Notes: generated from the letters alone by a model not told the origin. A stretch of 64,000 bases of DNA from Sinonovacula constricta (GCA_007844125.1 CM017567.1:46345778-46409777); one strand, 5' to 3'. Shown: positions 47,401-58,419, numbered from the stretch's first letter. Program-made: numbers and translations.

Positions 47401-50400
47401 ACTTTATGTATTCAAGAATATATATATTCATCTATACTTTTTGAACACAGTTATTGTGATGTATTTATATATGGAAGTAGAGCAAGTTATTGTTTGGATG
47501 GAAAATTTAATATTTGAATACAATAGAAGTACCGTACTTACTCACTTATAAGACGGGGATTTTTCCTTCCAATTTCATGTTCAAAGTGTGGGGCTCGTCT
47601 TATAGGCAAGGTCTAGCGACCTGGCAAAACGTTTTCACATTGTTTTAGGGCGAAAACACCACATAAACTTGTAAGCAGTTATGCAATGACCGTCATTATT
47701 GACCACCGATAACTTTATTGAACTTTGAATTCTGTCGGTCAACGATTAACTGTCTCACATACATTTCCCCTTGTTCTGCATGAAACACGGCTCATTATCC
47801 GTCAGTAAAAACTGAAACAAACTTTCAACTTCAGTCTGCCAAATACACCAAGCTGTAATTTACTTGGCTTTTCTGTGTAGACTTGCCTCATTACACAGTC
47901 AAGTGACTGACTCTGAGATAAGCTGTGGTCAAGGTGATATCAATCGGAGCAGTTTGACAGTGAGGGAGTGAACGATGTGTTTTTATAAGCGGCTGCCGAT
48001 TACATTTCTCCATGAAATTATTGATGGTGGCATGTACATAAGGACAGTGCACTGTTCCCCGATATATCGTGTACTGTCATACCAGACTTGGTGACGTAGA
48101 TCAAAGAAATTAATGTCATGCCGCCATAATCTACAGGATAGCAGTGCAGCTGAGTCTAGATACATCCTGCAACGTGTGAAAATTAGTCACTGTTTACCAA
48201 TTAACCCTTTTGTTGAGAGAGCATGACTGGTCGACGCTCCTGTTCATTTTTTCGACTCGTCTTATAAGCTGGTCGAAGCAGAAACCAGAAATTTCACAGG
48301 TGAAGTAGGGAGGTCGTCTTATAAGTGAGCAAGTACGGTACTCCCATGCAAGTTGCATGAAATTCTGCTATTTGCAAGGTCAGTAAGATCATAACGATTA
48401 AATTACCCCTTGTACTTCCCCAGAGTCCAACTCAAGCCTTGACAGCTGCAGCTGCTGCCAACCCATACATGCTGGCCATGCAGCCTGAGCTGATGTACGC
48501 CCAGATGCCTCAATACCAGCAGTCTGATCTGGACAGCTCTGTCCTAGAGGGGACGACAGGGGTTGAGGTAATGTCCAACCCATTTGCACTGTGATATCTC
48601 CAAGTGTAGACCGTCTTTTTTGTATATTTTTGCTCATCATTAATGTTTACCATGTACTAAACAGTACTGGCATCAGCACTGATATAACTGGTGACCAGAA
48701 CACTGCACAATTAGCCAAACAGGCTTTCTTGATCCACTGTTGTGGTGAGCATTTTACTCACTTAAGTTGCCATATTTATTGCTTTAAACTGAACAATTTT
48801 TATCTGAATAAGCACATAAATTAGTCAGATCCCTGCTCAGAAAAAAAAATTGTCAATATTAAAATAAAACATTACTATTAATGGCTCAACACAGGTTATC
48901 TGTGGTTTACGAATTCTACCTCAGGATTCATCTATACTGGCTTCTTTTTATAAAAGAACATGTTTTATCAGTTCTGCAATCTTTTATGCATTGAAAACAT
49001 TGATAAGCTAATAGTGCTTTTTAAAGAATTTGGGCAATAAATCACAATCAAGATGTTGCAGTCAATTGGTGCGAGAAGTGAAAATGAGCCAAGCAGGGCG
49101 TGTGACTGATGCCATACTTCGCACTGGACATGGTACGGAGAAGCTAGTCTCTCGGTCCATCAGTTATGCAAATGAGGCTTAAAGCAATAACTTTGCACAA
49201 GTTGTACTGTCGTACTACCTTTATTACTTCCAAAATAAAGTAAATTAAATGGAGTAACATAAACATCTTGTGCTAAATCTTTATAAATTGATATTACTGA
49301 TCATTTTTGAAAAATAATTTTGAGTGAGCAAGAAAGATGTAAATGCAAGGAAAAAATGTGATGTGAGCAATGTGAATATTTATATTTTGTTGTATTTTAT
49401 AATTTGTCAGATTACATTTCTAGGTGTGTAAATCTATATTAACTAATTTATTTTTAATTTTTTCAATCGTGATTTTTGTCAATTTGTTAAGTTTTCATTC
49501 AGAAACCTTTGTTTACTTAATTTATTGATAATATATTGTTGTCTGTGTAGTGTTAGTCTAAAACCTCATGAAAATTTATGATGCTTTTAAAAACAGCATT
49601 TATCATGTTTGTCTATTGATTAATATTTTTGAGAATATTTTCTCAATGCAAACAATTGTCTAGCCAATGTAAGGCGTATGGTTTGTGTCCTTTTATCTGA
49701 CCGATCAGGCAGATGCTTTAGAATGGTTTCATATTAATGTTAGGAATACATGCTAACTACGTGCCAGATTTATGTTAAAAATACATGCTTATCATAAATG
49801 TGTGTTTCTTATCATTGTGATCATATGACATATATGCGACTGTGAAATTGGTAATGATTCCGGTCATAAACTGCACACACAGAGTGACAGGGCTTTTGAT
49901 GCACATTTACAGGTCTCCTGCTATGTTCAGACCTGAAAGTTGATCCCTACCAAGTGTAAACAAGCTTGTGTTCTGGTACTTTGACATTGATTACATTTGA
50001 ATTTCAGATTAATTTCACCCATTTTTCCATATTTATGTTCACTTCCTTGCATTTTTAGCATTCTGGTAATACAGTTTCTGTTTTTTTCCATCTTGTTTCT
50101 GTCACTTAACCAATGTTACATGTTACATCTCCACGTGTTTTTGGCTACCTATTTATTCAGACCCTAATTTTTGCTTTCATATCTTGTTTCTATGCATTCT
50201 TATATCCAAAAGCCATATTAATTGCTTTTAACAAAGCTTTAAAAATTGTATCATAATTGTTTTAAAAAAAAGTTGCTCAATCCTTATCTGCTTGTTTGTG
50301 AATGATTTATTGTTGTTTTAAACTAACCATTGTTTTATGTACATTTCATTACTCTCACACATAAATGAATACGTTAAGTTTACACCAAAATTCAATCAGT

Positions 50401-53400
50401 CCTTTTTGTGATCATGTGCTTTGCAGAAATTAAGCACAGAATAGCAGCATAAAATAATAGCCTTGTACATGAGACCTGCAAAATCTTGTCATTACCGCTG
50501 TCCTTTAGCTTACATTGCAGCTGTTGCTTTTAGGCATTTTGTGACTACTTAAATATTACATTAGGTTAAGAACAGATGACTGCTTCATCTAGAACAAAGG
50601 AGAAAAGAAAAAACACATTTTCTTGGGTGAATCATACTGTTGCTCAAAAATGTTCATTTGCAGCAAATATTATGTAGATTTTATTACTAAATTAAATAAT
50701 CCTAATTGATACCATATAACGAGTAAGCTGTTAAAAAACTGAAAGTTGCCTACATTGCAGCTGCATGATTTTTTGTTACATTGTAGAAAATGCCAATTAA
50801 CATTTTAACATAAGAAGTGTGAAATTGCATGGAGCTACAAATAGAACATTTTTGTAATGCATATTACTCGTATCACGTAGGGCCTATTAAAATGTGTGCA
50901 TGATGTCATTATAGAGAGTATATTTGTTTCAAGACATGCTTGTGGGTTGTGTGTTTTTTCTCTTGATCGGCATTTGAACCTAAATATCATATCCAGTGGA
51001 GGGTGATTGTACATATTGTCCATGCTTGATATTGTACATATTGTCCATGCTTGATATGATGATGACAACAACTGCAACAGTACATGCCATTACCTGTCAA
51101 GGGGTTTGTTATTTATGTACTGTACGCTGTAGAAGCAGCTGACCAGGAATTGCTCTGGTTAATACAATTAGTCTGGTCCTGGTCATCAAGCTTTCTGATA
51201 AGGATCTGCAGTATTTCTTGCTTAGTACCTATTAATATGTATTGATGCCTGTATATGAAGTTGAATGGACAGATACCTAAAACTTTAAGCTGTATTTACA
51301 AATGAATCGGATGGGGTTTATATGTATAGAGAGGACCCGTGACTCTAGTAAGGGTGCGTTGAGCCATAGCAAAGCTACTGCAAGTCCTTGTACATAAGAC
51401 AGTGCCAGCTCTACATCAGGAGGTCTACACTTTAGTGTTGCTTTCACTTGTCTGGGGTGATTAGATCCTGCTCTTCTTTGCCACATGTACTTCATTATTG
51501 TACAAATTATTGGCATAGTTGCTTAGCTTCCCCGCATAATAGCCTGTCTGAATAGTTGCACCTGAAACCAGTATTATTAAATTAATACAAGGTGTCTAAA
51601 TAATGGCCATATTTAAGGAAGCAAAAGATTTTTTTTGTTTATGATATAAAAAAAAATAACTGCTACATTCCTCTGTAAAGTTGTCTATCTTTCTGGGAAT
51701 TTGGGTTAGCATCATCTGTTTAATTGGTTTGGCATTGTCTGTTCATTTAAAAATGAAATGTATCCAATATACATTTCACTTAAACCATAAAGAAATGTGT
51801 TCATGTTATAACATACTGAGAATTGTAAGTTACTTGTCATACATTTCTACATCTGTGGATGTAGGTGCTAGCTTTGCCAGCTCTGCTTTCTATATCAAAC
51901 AACTTAATTTTGATTAAAATTATTTCTTGATATTGAAATTAATTATTTACAAACTGTCTTTTTTTTTTTGAAGTCCGAGATAAACTTGGAAAAAAGTTTT
52001 TATTACTATTTTTAAATCTTTAAATAAACAGTTTCAAAATGAACATATCTTTAACCATGTTTTCAATGAAGATCCTGTTTATTATATTGGGGTATGGAGG
52101 GCGGCTGGCATAAAACAGAGTGTTTCTGGTCAATAACTTCAATGTGGATAAAGACATAGCTTGGAATTGGATTTAGGGCCAGTGAAGTCATTTTGCTAAA
52201 AGTAGAAAAACAGTTTCCGGTCAATAACTGCAGTTTGAATCTTGATGAAACTTTGGATATTGCAAGCTTGCATGAAGACCTAGCTTGGGATTGGATTTGG
52301 CCAGTACGGTCAAGGTCACTGTTACTAAAAAACAGAAGAACGGCCCTGAATAATTTGTTAAATCGTTGAAAACCTGGTTTCTTAGCATGGCCACGTTTCT
52401 TGTATTTTTCATAAGATAAAATTAAAATGATAGCAAAATCATTATCACCATAAAAATACTATGCTAGTTCTAATGCTTAAAAGGTAAAATATACATCTCG
52501 TAATATGTTACTGAAATTAATGCAGCATTGATTGTGGCACAAAATTTGTTGGTCTACTAAAGATTCTTTTACTTTTAATAACCTGTTAAGCATGAATTGA
52601 TTCTGCCTGTGCAAATCTTGCAATACATTTTGTTGCCTTTGTAGAAAATTACTTTTCAATTGAGTGACTCAGTAAACAGTTGTGGTTTAAAAGAATTATT
52701 TTGTTTTTTGCAGTAGTAATATTTATTAACAGAATGGGGTGAGGATAAATAGAAAATGTGTATTTATTTTGTCTGCAATATGTATAGTTGTTTGGTCAGC
52801 ATGTATAATTATGTGGCATGTGTAGACTAGATTTGCATGTATGCCGATGTTTCTAGGATTGGGCGTATGTTTCAGGGCAGCATCTCTCAGGTGGAGCAAG
52901 TCACCTCCCCGCCTCTAGCGCCCCCCAACCTTCACACCCTGCATGCTACTGAGGTGAGCACGTACGCCGGCACGGCTTGCTGTAGCATCCCTGCAACCTT
53001 TGCCATGCAGTCTGCCGCGCCATCTGCCGTAGACAGCATAGTTGATCTTTCCTACTGTAACCCTGTCCGACCCGCCACTAACTACACCACCTCCATCTCA
53101 TCAGCTGCTGCTGCAGCCGCAGCAAACGCTTACACGCCAGTTTCAACGAAATCCGCAACGCAGTCAACACCTGCAATAAAAGGAGCTTCCAGTTTATCAA
53201 ACTTGACATATGCGCCATACCAGAAACCTGTGTCGCTTGGTCGAAGGACATACACCAGTCCAACATTTCTCATTCGTAATGGCAACAAAGTACAGTGTGT
53301 TATGTTTCCACCTCGAAACATGTCAGCAGCTGCACCAGCCGGTCAGATGGCTCTTGTGTCACGCCAGCTGGATGGGCCACCATCACAGGCAGCTGTCTAG
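29476..53400 (+). CDS. BOLL: Boule (DAZ family) RNA-binding protein, ten exons, 5' exon missing
   Basis: Germ-cell mRNA-binding translational regulator needed for meiosis across animals. Exons: 29476-29592, 31444-31535, 32231-32300, 33265-33324, 35726-35747, 43785-43900, 46136-46231, 46895-46966, 48424-48567, 52876-53400. All have AG/GT borders and join in frame to 437 residues plus a stop. PKYGTVIPNRIFVGGI (RNP-2), DRAGVSKGYGFITFE (RNP-1) and RKLNIGPAIRKQ are diagnostic of Boule's RRM. GVPYTYQNGMAIFASPE is the DAZ-like motif. A Q/Y/P/A-rich region and a long serine/alanine-rich tail follow. The first exon with the ATG was not identified. The C-terminus is longer than I know for vertebrate Boule (about 280-300 residues in total). 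Confidence 0.95.
29618..31163 (+). mobile_element. Helentron-like non-autonomous element with 145-bp tandem monomers, copy A
   Basis: Starts AGCTCACCTGAGCACAACGT after a T-run. Ends TCAGGTGAGCGATTAAGGGC, then the hairpin GGGCCATCATGGCCC and CTCTTGTT. AGCTCACCTGA/TCAGGTGAGC are short inverted ends. The core is about eight tandem monomers of 145 bp (AACACACTAGAGGCCACATT, GTCAGAATGTTTGTCTGCAT, GGTCACGTGGGGTCAAAAAG) plus one divergent unit. A 3' hairpin with T-T insertion fits helentron-associated elements such as the tandem-repeat-bearing mobile elements of bivalves. It sits in boule intron 1, 25 bp after the donor. Confidence 0.75.
31775..31826 (+). mobile_element. Decayed solo 3' end of the helentron-like family
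   Basis: AGCCAGGTCCTCAGTTGAGA, TTAGTGCCATCATGACCCTC and TTGTTTT resemble the 3' end of the element at 29618, with the hairpin arms partly lost. It lies in boule intron 2. Confidence 0.5.
32356..33180 (+). mobile_element. Old, decayed helentron-like copy carrying a SINE
   Basis: A left end like GCTGACCTGAGCACATTATC, worn monomers (ACTTGGTCAGAATGTTTGTC, TGCATGAAATTTTGGATAAG near 32705-32750) and a right end like GCCATTGTCTTGAGGTGAGT mark an ancient copy in boule intron 3. It is interrupted by a SINE at 32878-33110. Confidence 0.5.
32878..33110 (+). mobile_element. SINE, family S3, decayed
   Basis: The head GACCTGGTTGTGCCATTAGT and B box CTGGTTCAAACCTGG are followed by TAAGTGGTATAGAGCCCTTG. 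The tail ATCTGCTTCAAGTGGATGCC, CATAACTGAAAGGTTATTGG and CAATATACCC matches the S3 tail, with many substitutions. Confidence 0.65.
33603..34514. mobile_element. hAT-like TIR element in boule intron 4
   Basis: CAGGGCTTTTTCAG at the left is a perfect inverse of CTGAAAAAGCCCTG at the right. The flanks CATAG and CAGAG may be a mutated 5-bp target duplication. ATTGGGAA-type words recur near both ends, as in the element at 12694. A G-run lies at about 33684-33700. No transposase was recognised. Confidence 0.6.
35320..35560 (+). mobile_element. SINE, family S2, in boule intron 4
   Basis: The B box GGGTTCGATCCCCGGCCGGG is followed by CATACCAAAGACTTTAAAG, GGCTTCCCTCCTAACGCTCG, CAGCATTACGCCTGACTCG, AGTCCCTGGGCACCTCATAA and CTATAATGATAGACATG. 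The 5' end with the A box is missing. It matches 18727 (reverse) and the tail at 15195. Confidence 0.75.
36115..37918 (+). mobile_element. Helentron-like tandem-repeat element, copy B, 5' end deleted
   Basis: It carries the same 145-bp monomers as copy A, about ten units, in boule intron 5. The usual start is missing: ATTTTTAGCGTTGTGCTCAA runs straight into GGGGAGCTTTTGTGATACCG. The right end keeps TCAGGTGAGCGATTAAGGGC, but the hairpin is shortened to GGGCCATCATGGCCTTTTG. Loss of the terminal repeat and hairpin arm suggests the copy can no longer move. Confidence 0.75.
37920..39087. other. Boule intron 5, no recognised element
   Basis: AT-rich intron sequence without clear repeats or frames. 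Confidence 0.4.
39096..40719 (-). mobile_element. hAT (ZBED-type) element, internally deleted
   Basis: The left end TAGGGATGAGACGATACGG and the right end CGATATATCGCCATATCGTC...TCATCCCTA are inverted repeats. GTACAAAT flanks both ends exactly (39088-39095 and 40720-40727), an 8-bp hAT target duplication. ATCGATA/CGATACG words are dense near both ends. The minus strand encodes the first part of a BED-finger transposase, but the catalytic domain is absent. It lies in boule intron 5. Confidence 0.9.
39831..40438 (-). pseudogene. hAT transposase N-terminal part (BED zinc finger), frameshifted
   Basis: One frame starts at an ATG at 40438 (MADENNNDIEPDVQ). After a frame change in a T-run near 40323-40331 comes a BED-type finger, AVCTLCRKQIKNC...MWFHLERHHKFEY, with the C-x2-C and H-x4-H ligands visible. 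A further frame at 40016-39831 (IGKFIVGDLQPLSVVDKPYF, then MDPMYTIPTR) is the conserved segment after the BED finger in ZBED-like hAT transposases. The RNase-H-like catalytic and dimerisation regions are missing, so it cannot code for an active enzyme. Confidence 0.75.
41257..42796 (+). mobile_element. Helentron-like tandem-repeat element, copy C
   Basis: It has the complete start AGCTCACCTGAGCACAACGT after a T-run, about eight 145-bp monomers plus the divergent last unit, and the complete end with TCAGGTGAGCGATTAAGGGC, hairpin GGGCCATCATGGCCC and CTCTTGTTT. Terminal monomers and both ends are almost the same as copy A; the middle monomers differ. It lies in boule intron 5, same strand as the gene. 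Confidence 0.8.
42800..43784. other. Boule intron 5, 3' part, nothing recognised
   Basis: AT-rich. A short stretch with TATCGCAATATG-like words near 42890-42940 may be an old hAT relic, but no ends were found. Confidence 0.35.
44178..45302. mobile_element. TA-flanked TIR element with CCGTA ends, boule intron 6
   Basis: TA|CCGTAAAGTTTTATAGATAA continues GACGCA. It matches the reverse complement of the right end, TA|CCTAAAGTTTTATAGATAAG followed by ACGCACA, with one base missing. A second inner pair, GGGGGATGCGTCTTATCC / GGGGATGCGTCTTGTC, repeats the GCGTCTTAT word. The 1.1-kb interior has no recognised gene. Confidence 0.75.
46361..46418 (+). mobile_element. Solo 3' end of the helentron-like family
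   Basis: AAAAGCCTGTGTCATCAGGT then GAGCTGTTAAGGGCCAACTT and GGCCCTCTTGTTT form the same terminal structure and hairpin as the full elements, with nothing of the monomers or 5' end nearby. It lies in boule intron 7. Confidence 0.65.
46729..46782 (+). other. Candidate in-frame cassette exon of boule
   Basis: TATTTCAG ends at 46728, and GTAAGA follows 46782. The 54 bp between are open in the frame used by the flanking exons 46136-46231 and 46895-46966, which both break between codons. It would insert 18 residues, SLVAGQRYILKSGLLIFG. It is not conserved in what I know of Boule and could be chance. Confidence 0.35.
47532..48338. mobile_element. TA-flanked TIR element with CCGTA / ATAAGACG ends, boule intron 8
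   Basis: TA|CCGTACTTACTCACTTATAA continues GACG and matches the reverse complement of the right end, TA|CCGTACTTGCTCACTTATAA followed by GACGA. Inner pairs GTCTTATAGG and GTCTTATAAGC repeat the motif. The interior contains GATCAAAGAAATTAATGTCA, shared with the rearranged relic at 25455. It ends about 85 bp before boule exon 48424. Confidence 0.75.
48600..52079. other. Boule intron 9, mostly unrecognised
   Basis: Long AT-rich intron without clear exons or elements. There is a small duplication near 51009-51058 (TGTACATATTGTCCATGCTT twice). Confidence 0.4.
52080..52330 (+). repeat. Two decayed monomers of a second tandem-repeat family
   Basis: TTCTGGTCAATAACTTCAAT and TTCCGGTCAATAACTGCAGT each lead to AGACATAGCTTGGAATTGG / AGACCTAGCTTGGGATTGG and a GTCA segment. 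Units are roughly 110-130 bp. They differ in sequence from the 145-bp family but have a similar layout. No ends were recognised. Confidence 0.5.
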
Positions 53401-55880
53401 TTGACTTGGGTTTTGCATTGTATTAATGACACAGTTGTTGTTGTCTGCATATTTTGTTAAACTGTTAGAAGATTTTTTTTCGGAGAAAGTATGTCTGTAT
53501 TCTATGTACATTTAACAAGTTTGTACTTTCAACTTTTAGTGAGTTTATGTTCTGAAGTTCTGCTTTTCTCAATTCATAAAAAAAAATTTCTTTTCATATT
53601 TAGCTTAGCATTGTTGTGGCTTCACATAGTAAAATTGTTGTTGACTGTTGCATGGTTGGATGCGCATGGTATGTGTGCATGTTAGTCGTTCTGTTAGAAT
53701 CAAAATAATCTGTTTTCATCGACTTTTCAGTTGTTTAAAATAATTTTTTCAGTTATGTTTTTTCCCCATGGCATGGGTTTCACAGGGTTACCAGTGGTGA
53801 AATGTATTATCATTTGTCATTTAATCACTTGTCTTGTCAATTATTATGCTAAAATATTTTACTATCATCTTTGTATAGTATGTACACGTATATTCATACA
53901 AGTTCATGGTCTTATTTAATCATCTTTTACTATACACCAGGAAGTTGCATATCATACGTTGAACTGTAAAAACAACATGTACTTTCATTACTTGGCTGCT
54001 TCAAAAGAACAAACAAATGGTATCATTGTTGTTAAAAAGCTCTATTTATACATCTATAGTGAAAACGTTGAAAGATTTTTTTGTAACTTTTAAGTGAATC
54101 AAAAATATACCCTTGTTATTGGCAACCATTTTTCAATTTGATACCTATTCTATATTTTTTAGTTGTTAATTATACATACTTTTAGAATTTTGGTGAAAAT
54201 ATGTATCGTTCCTATTTTTGTTAACATTGGAACAAGTCACAAAGATGACACATTCAATGTCCTTGTGTGTCTAGTGTTAAAGACTAAAAATGCGCTGGAT
54301 ATGTTGATTTTTACAGAACTCAAACTGAACCCATAGTAAATCTCAATAGTTTTCGTCAAAATACAACACTGGGTAGTTGTTTGGTTTGCATGGAATTGTG
54401 AATGTCGAAACACAAAATGACCATTCTGCATTGTAATTTTATGATAATATTTAGAACATGTGAAACTGAGTTGATGATTCTGGTATGGAATTTTGAATGT
54501 CGAAACACGCAATGACCATTTTGCATTGTAATTTTATGATAATATTTAAAACATGTGTAACTGAGTTGACGATTTTGGTATAACTCTCGGTTATTCCACA
54601 AAATGTAGCTGTTCTGAATATATTGAAAAATAAAAGGCAATTTACCAGCGTATTTTAATAACTTTTAGCACATTAAAAAGATTTTTTTTAAATTGCTCAA
54701 CAGAGTAGTTTGTTTAAAGTTTACAAATGTATGTACTCGATTTCACCTTAATTGGAGATTTCATGTGTACCATGCATTTTTTTTTTATCTTATATTATAC
54801 AACTTGTTCAGAATAGGTACGCAGCTCTGTATACATCTTTACACAAATTTTATTTTTCCGAACGTGCCTTTCCGTGTCTATTAGTGCCTTGTCATGTATA
54901 GTCTAAAAAAGATATTTTTCTGAGAAGATTTATGGTCACATTTTGATTCACAGTTGTCATATAATTTACCCATTTCACCTTCATATTAAGACATGAAAGG
55001 AAATATCCCAAATATTAAAAAGTGTGGCCTTATTAAAGTAAATATCCTAAATTAAAAGTTGTGGCCTTCATATTCGCCTTCAAAAACGATGCTTTAAAGT
55101 TGACATCGTTATTCATGTTACAATTAATGGTACTGTTGATACAATTTTGGGTCTATTTTTTACTTGCTTTAATATTTATGTGCAAGACTTAATATTGACG
55201 GACTTTTCGTAAAAATTATATGCAAAAAAAAAACTTGATTCTTTCTGTCTATTCAAATAAAATGTGTATTGTAAAGACTTCATCCCCCATCGTGAAAGCA
55301 GAATTTGCTTTAAATGCTATTGAGAAACTTTTTCTTTTGTCTTGATTCATCGTCTTTGTGAAATAATAAATCATGCATAATAAGTCAGATTTGCTGTTGG
55401 TTGTTTTTTACTTTCCAGAAGAAACGCCATGTAAATACTTTCATACAGTATGGGCAAAATTGCGTCCAATCTTGGCTTCTTTTCTTTTTTTTTAAACATA
55501 TCTACATTATTTAAGTCTACATGTACTAAAACAAGTACTCCGGTATATCAGCGATAACATAAGGAGTGTGTTTTAACTTATATTTTAAATCATAAATAAG
55601 ATCCTCGTCTTGGATAAATGTAATTTATTTATTTATTTATGCTGAACACCTTTTTCTATGTAAAGGCTATTTGTTGACAGAATTCATTGTGTTTCCTCCT
55701 CTGAGACCTGTGCATTGAGGTCGGATGCCTGAATAGTACCAATTACAATGAGCATATACCTGTACTAGCAAAAGATTTATATTTAAAGTCAGTCTATCAA
55801 GGCAAAGAAAATGCTAGTAAAAGGTTTATATGTATGTTATTTAATGTATGTAATAAATCATTGAATGATTTCCATATTCA
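53401..55880 (+). other. Probable boule 3' UTR and downstream region
   Basis: AT-rich sequence after the TAG stop. AATAAA hexamers occur near 54631, 55256 and 55868, so alternative 3' ends are possible. It holds a two-copy 95-bp duplication at 54401-54590. Confidence 0.5.
54401..54590. repeat. Two-copy tandem duplication, about 95-bp period
   Basis: AATGTCGAAACAC...TGACCATT.TGCATTGTAA TTTTATGATAATATTT begins at 54401 and again at 54496 with about ten differences. It lies in the putative boule 3' region. Confidence 0.8.
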
Positions 55881-56217
55881 ATAAAGATACAACGCGTATG
55901 CTTCTGCAAGTAGTGTATATTATACAGTTTGATGGCAACTTCAAGTGATATTCAGATGAATTGTATAGAAGCGTAAATGTTATTTTTTTTTATTTTCTTA
56001 TAATTTCTTCATTTGTGGTCCAAAAATTAGAAGCTATACACCATTCGAAAGCTCTTGAAATTCATATTTATAGAAGGCAATATTCTTTCAATTGATAAAT
56101 GAACAAAGAATTTATACACATAAATAAAATTATTGGCTCATCCTTAAACAAAATGAACAGTGTAACGATTTTGGTTGTATTTTTTTACCTTTAAACTATC
56201 AAAATATAGTTTTTTTT

Positions 56218-58415
56218 AGCTCACCTGAGCACTTGCTCAGGGGGAGCTTTTGTGATACTGCTTCGTCCGTCGTCCGTCGTTCGTCGTCAACATTTAGCTT
56301 GTGAACACACTAGAGGCCAGTTTTTATCCAATCTTCATCTAACGTGGTCAGAATGTTATTCTGCATGAAATCTTGGATGAGTTCATTATTGGGTCACCTG
56401 GGGTCAAAAAGTAGGTCATGGGGTCAAATTTTAGGAAAAACTCGTGAAAACACTAAGACCACATATATAGCCCAATCTTCACCAAACTTGGTCAGAATGT
56501 TTGTCTGCATGAAATCTTGGATGAGTTCGTAACTGGGTTACGTGGGCTGAAAAAGTAGGTCACTAGGTCAAATCTTAGAAAAAACGCTTGTTAACATATA
56601 AGAGGCCATATTTATAGCCCAATCTTCACCAAACTTAGTCAGAATGTTTGTCTGCATGAAATCTTGGATGAATTCGTAACTGGGTCACGTGGCGTCAAAA
56701 AGTAGGTCACTGGGTCAAATCTTAAAAAAAGCTTGTGAACACACTAGAGGCCATATTTATAAGCCAATCTTCATCAAACTTGGTCAGAATGTATGTCTGC
56801 ATGAAATCTTGGATGAGTTCGTAACTGGGTCACGTGGGGTCAAAAAGTAGGTCACTAGGTCAAATTTTAGAAAAAGCTTGTGAACACATGAGAGGCCATA
56901 TTTGTAGCCTAAACTTGGCCAATATGTTTGTCTGCATGAAAGCTTGGATGAGTTCGTAAATGGGTCACGTGGGGTCAAAAAGTAGGTAACTAGGTCAAAG
57001 CTTGTGAACACAGAGGCCACATTTATAGCCCAATCTTCACCGAACTTGGTCAGAATGTTTGTCTGCATGAAATCTTGGATGAGTTTGTAACTAGGTCACG
57101 TGGGGTCAAAAAGTAGGTCACTGGGTCAAATCTTAAAAAAAGCTTGTGAACACACTAGATGTCATATTTATAGGCCAATCTTCATATCAAACTTGTTCAG
57201 AATGTCTGTCTAAATGAAATCTTGGATGAGTTCATTATTGGGTCACATGGGGTCAAAAAATAAGGTGACTTGGTCACATTTTAGAAAAAGTTTGTGAACA
57301 CACTAGAGACGACATTTATAGCCCAATCTTCACTAAACTTGGTCAGAATGTTTGCCTGCATGAAATCTTGGATGAGTTTTTTATTGGGTCACGTGAGGTC
57401 AAAAAGTAGGACACTAGGTCAAATCTTAGAAAAAGCCTGTGAGCACACTAGAGGCCCCATTTATGACCAAATCTTCACCAAACTTGATCAGAATGTTTGC
57501 CTGCATGAAATCTTGGACAAGTTCATAACTGGGTCACGTGGGGTCAAAAAGTAGATCACTAGGTTTAAATCTTAGAAAAAGCTTGTGAACACACTAGAGG
57601 CCCAATCTTCACCAAACTTGATCAGAATGTTTGCCTGCATGAAATCTTGGACGTGTTCATAACTGGATCACGTTGGGTCAAAAAGTAGGTCACTAGGTTA
57701 AGTCTTAGAAAAATTTGTGAACACACTATAGGCCACATTTATAGGTCAAACTTGGTCAAATTGTCGGCATGAAATCTTGGATGATTTCATTATTGGGTCA
57801 TGTGGGGTCAGAAAGTAGGTCACTAGGACAAATCTCAGAAAAAGCTCGTGAATACACTAGAGGTCCCATTTATAGCACAATATTCACCAAACTTAATCAG
57901 AATGTTTGCATGCATGAAATCTTGGATGAGATCATTATTGGGTCACGTGGGGTCAAAAAGTAGGTCACTATATCAAGTCTTAGCAAAAGCTTGTGAACAC
58001 GCTAGTGGCCACATTCATAGCCTAACCTTCACCAAACTTGATCAGATTGTTTGTCTGCATCAAATCTTGGATGATTATATTTTGGGGTCACGTGGGGTCA
58101 AAAAGTAGGTCACATTTTAGAAAAACCTTGTGAAAATACTTTAGAGGCCACATTTATGGCCCAATCTTCACCAAACTTGGCCAGCATGTTTGCCAGTATG
58201 AAATCTTACATATGTTTTGAAGTGAGTCATGTAGATTCAGTAGGTTACTTGGTAAAATTCTAGAAAATGTTATCAACCCAGTGGCCACACTAATGGTCCA
58301 ATCTTCACCAAGATTTCTAAAGTAAATAACTCTTAATTACTTGATGCCAGATTTGAGCCTACTAATAGCCTGTGTCATCAGGTGAACGATAAAGGGCCAT
58401 CATGGCCCTCTTATT
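56218..58415 (+). mobile_element. Helentron-like tandem-repeat element, copy D
   Basis: It has the start AGCTCACCTGAGCACTTGCT, about fourteen monomers more diverged and more variable in length than in A or C, and the end TCAGGTGAACGATAAAGGGC, hairpin GGGCCATCATGGCCC and CTCTTATTT. It is downstream of boule, same strand as the other copies. Greater divergence implies an older insertion. Confidence 0.8.
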
Positions 58416-58419
58416 TATA

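Noticed and set aside
53078..53404. Alternative frames within the last boule exon
   Set aside because: They overlap the in-frame boule coding sequence supported by splice joins and have no independent evidence.
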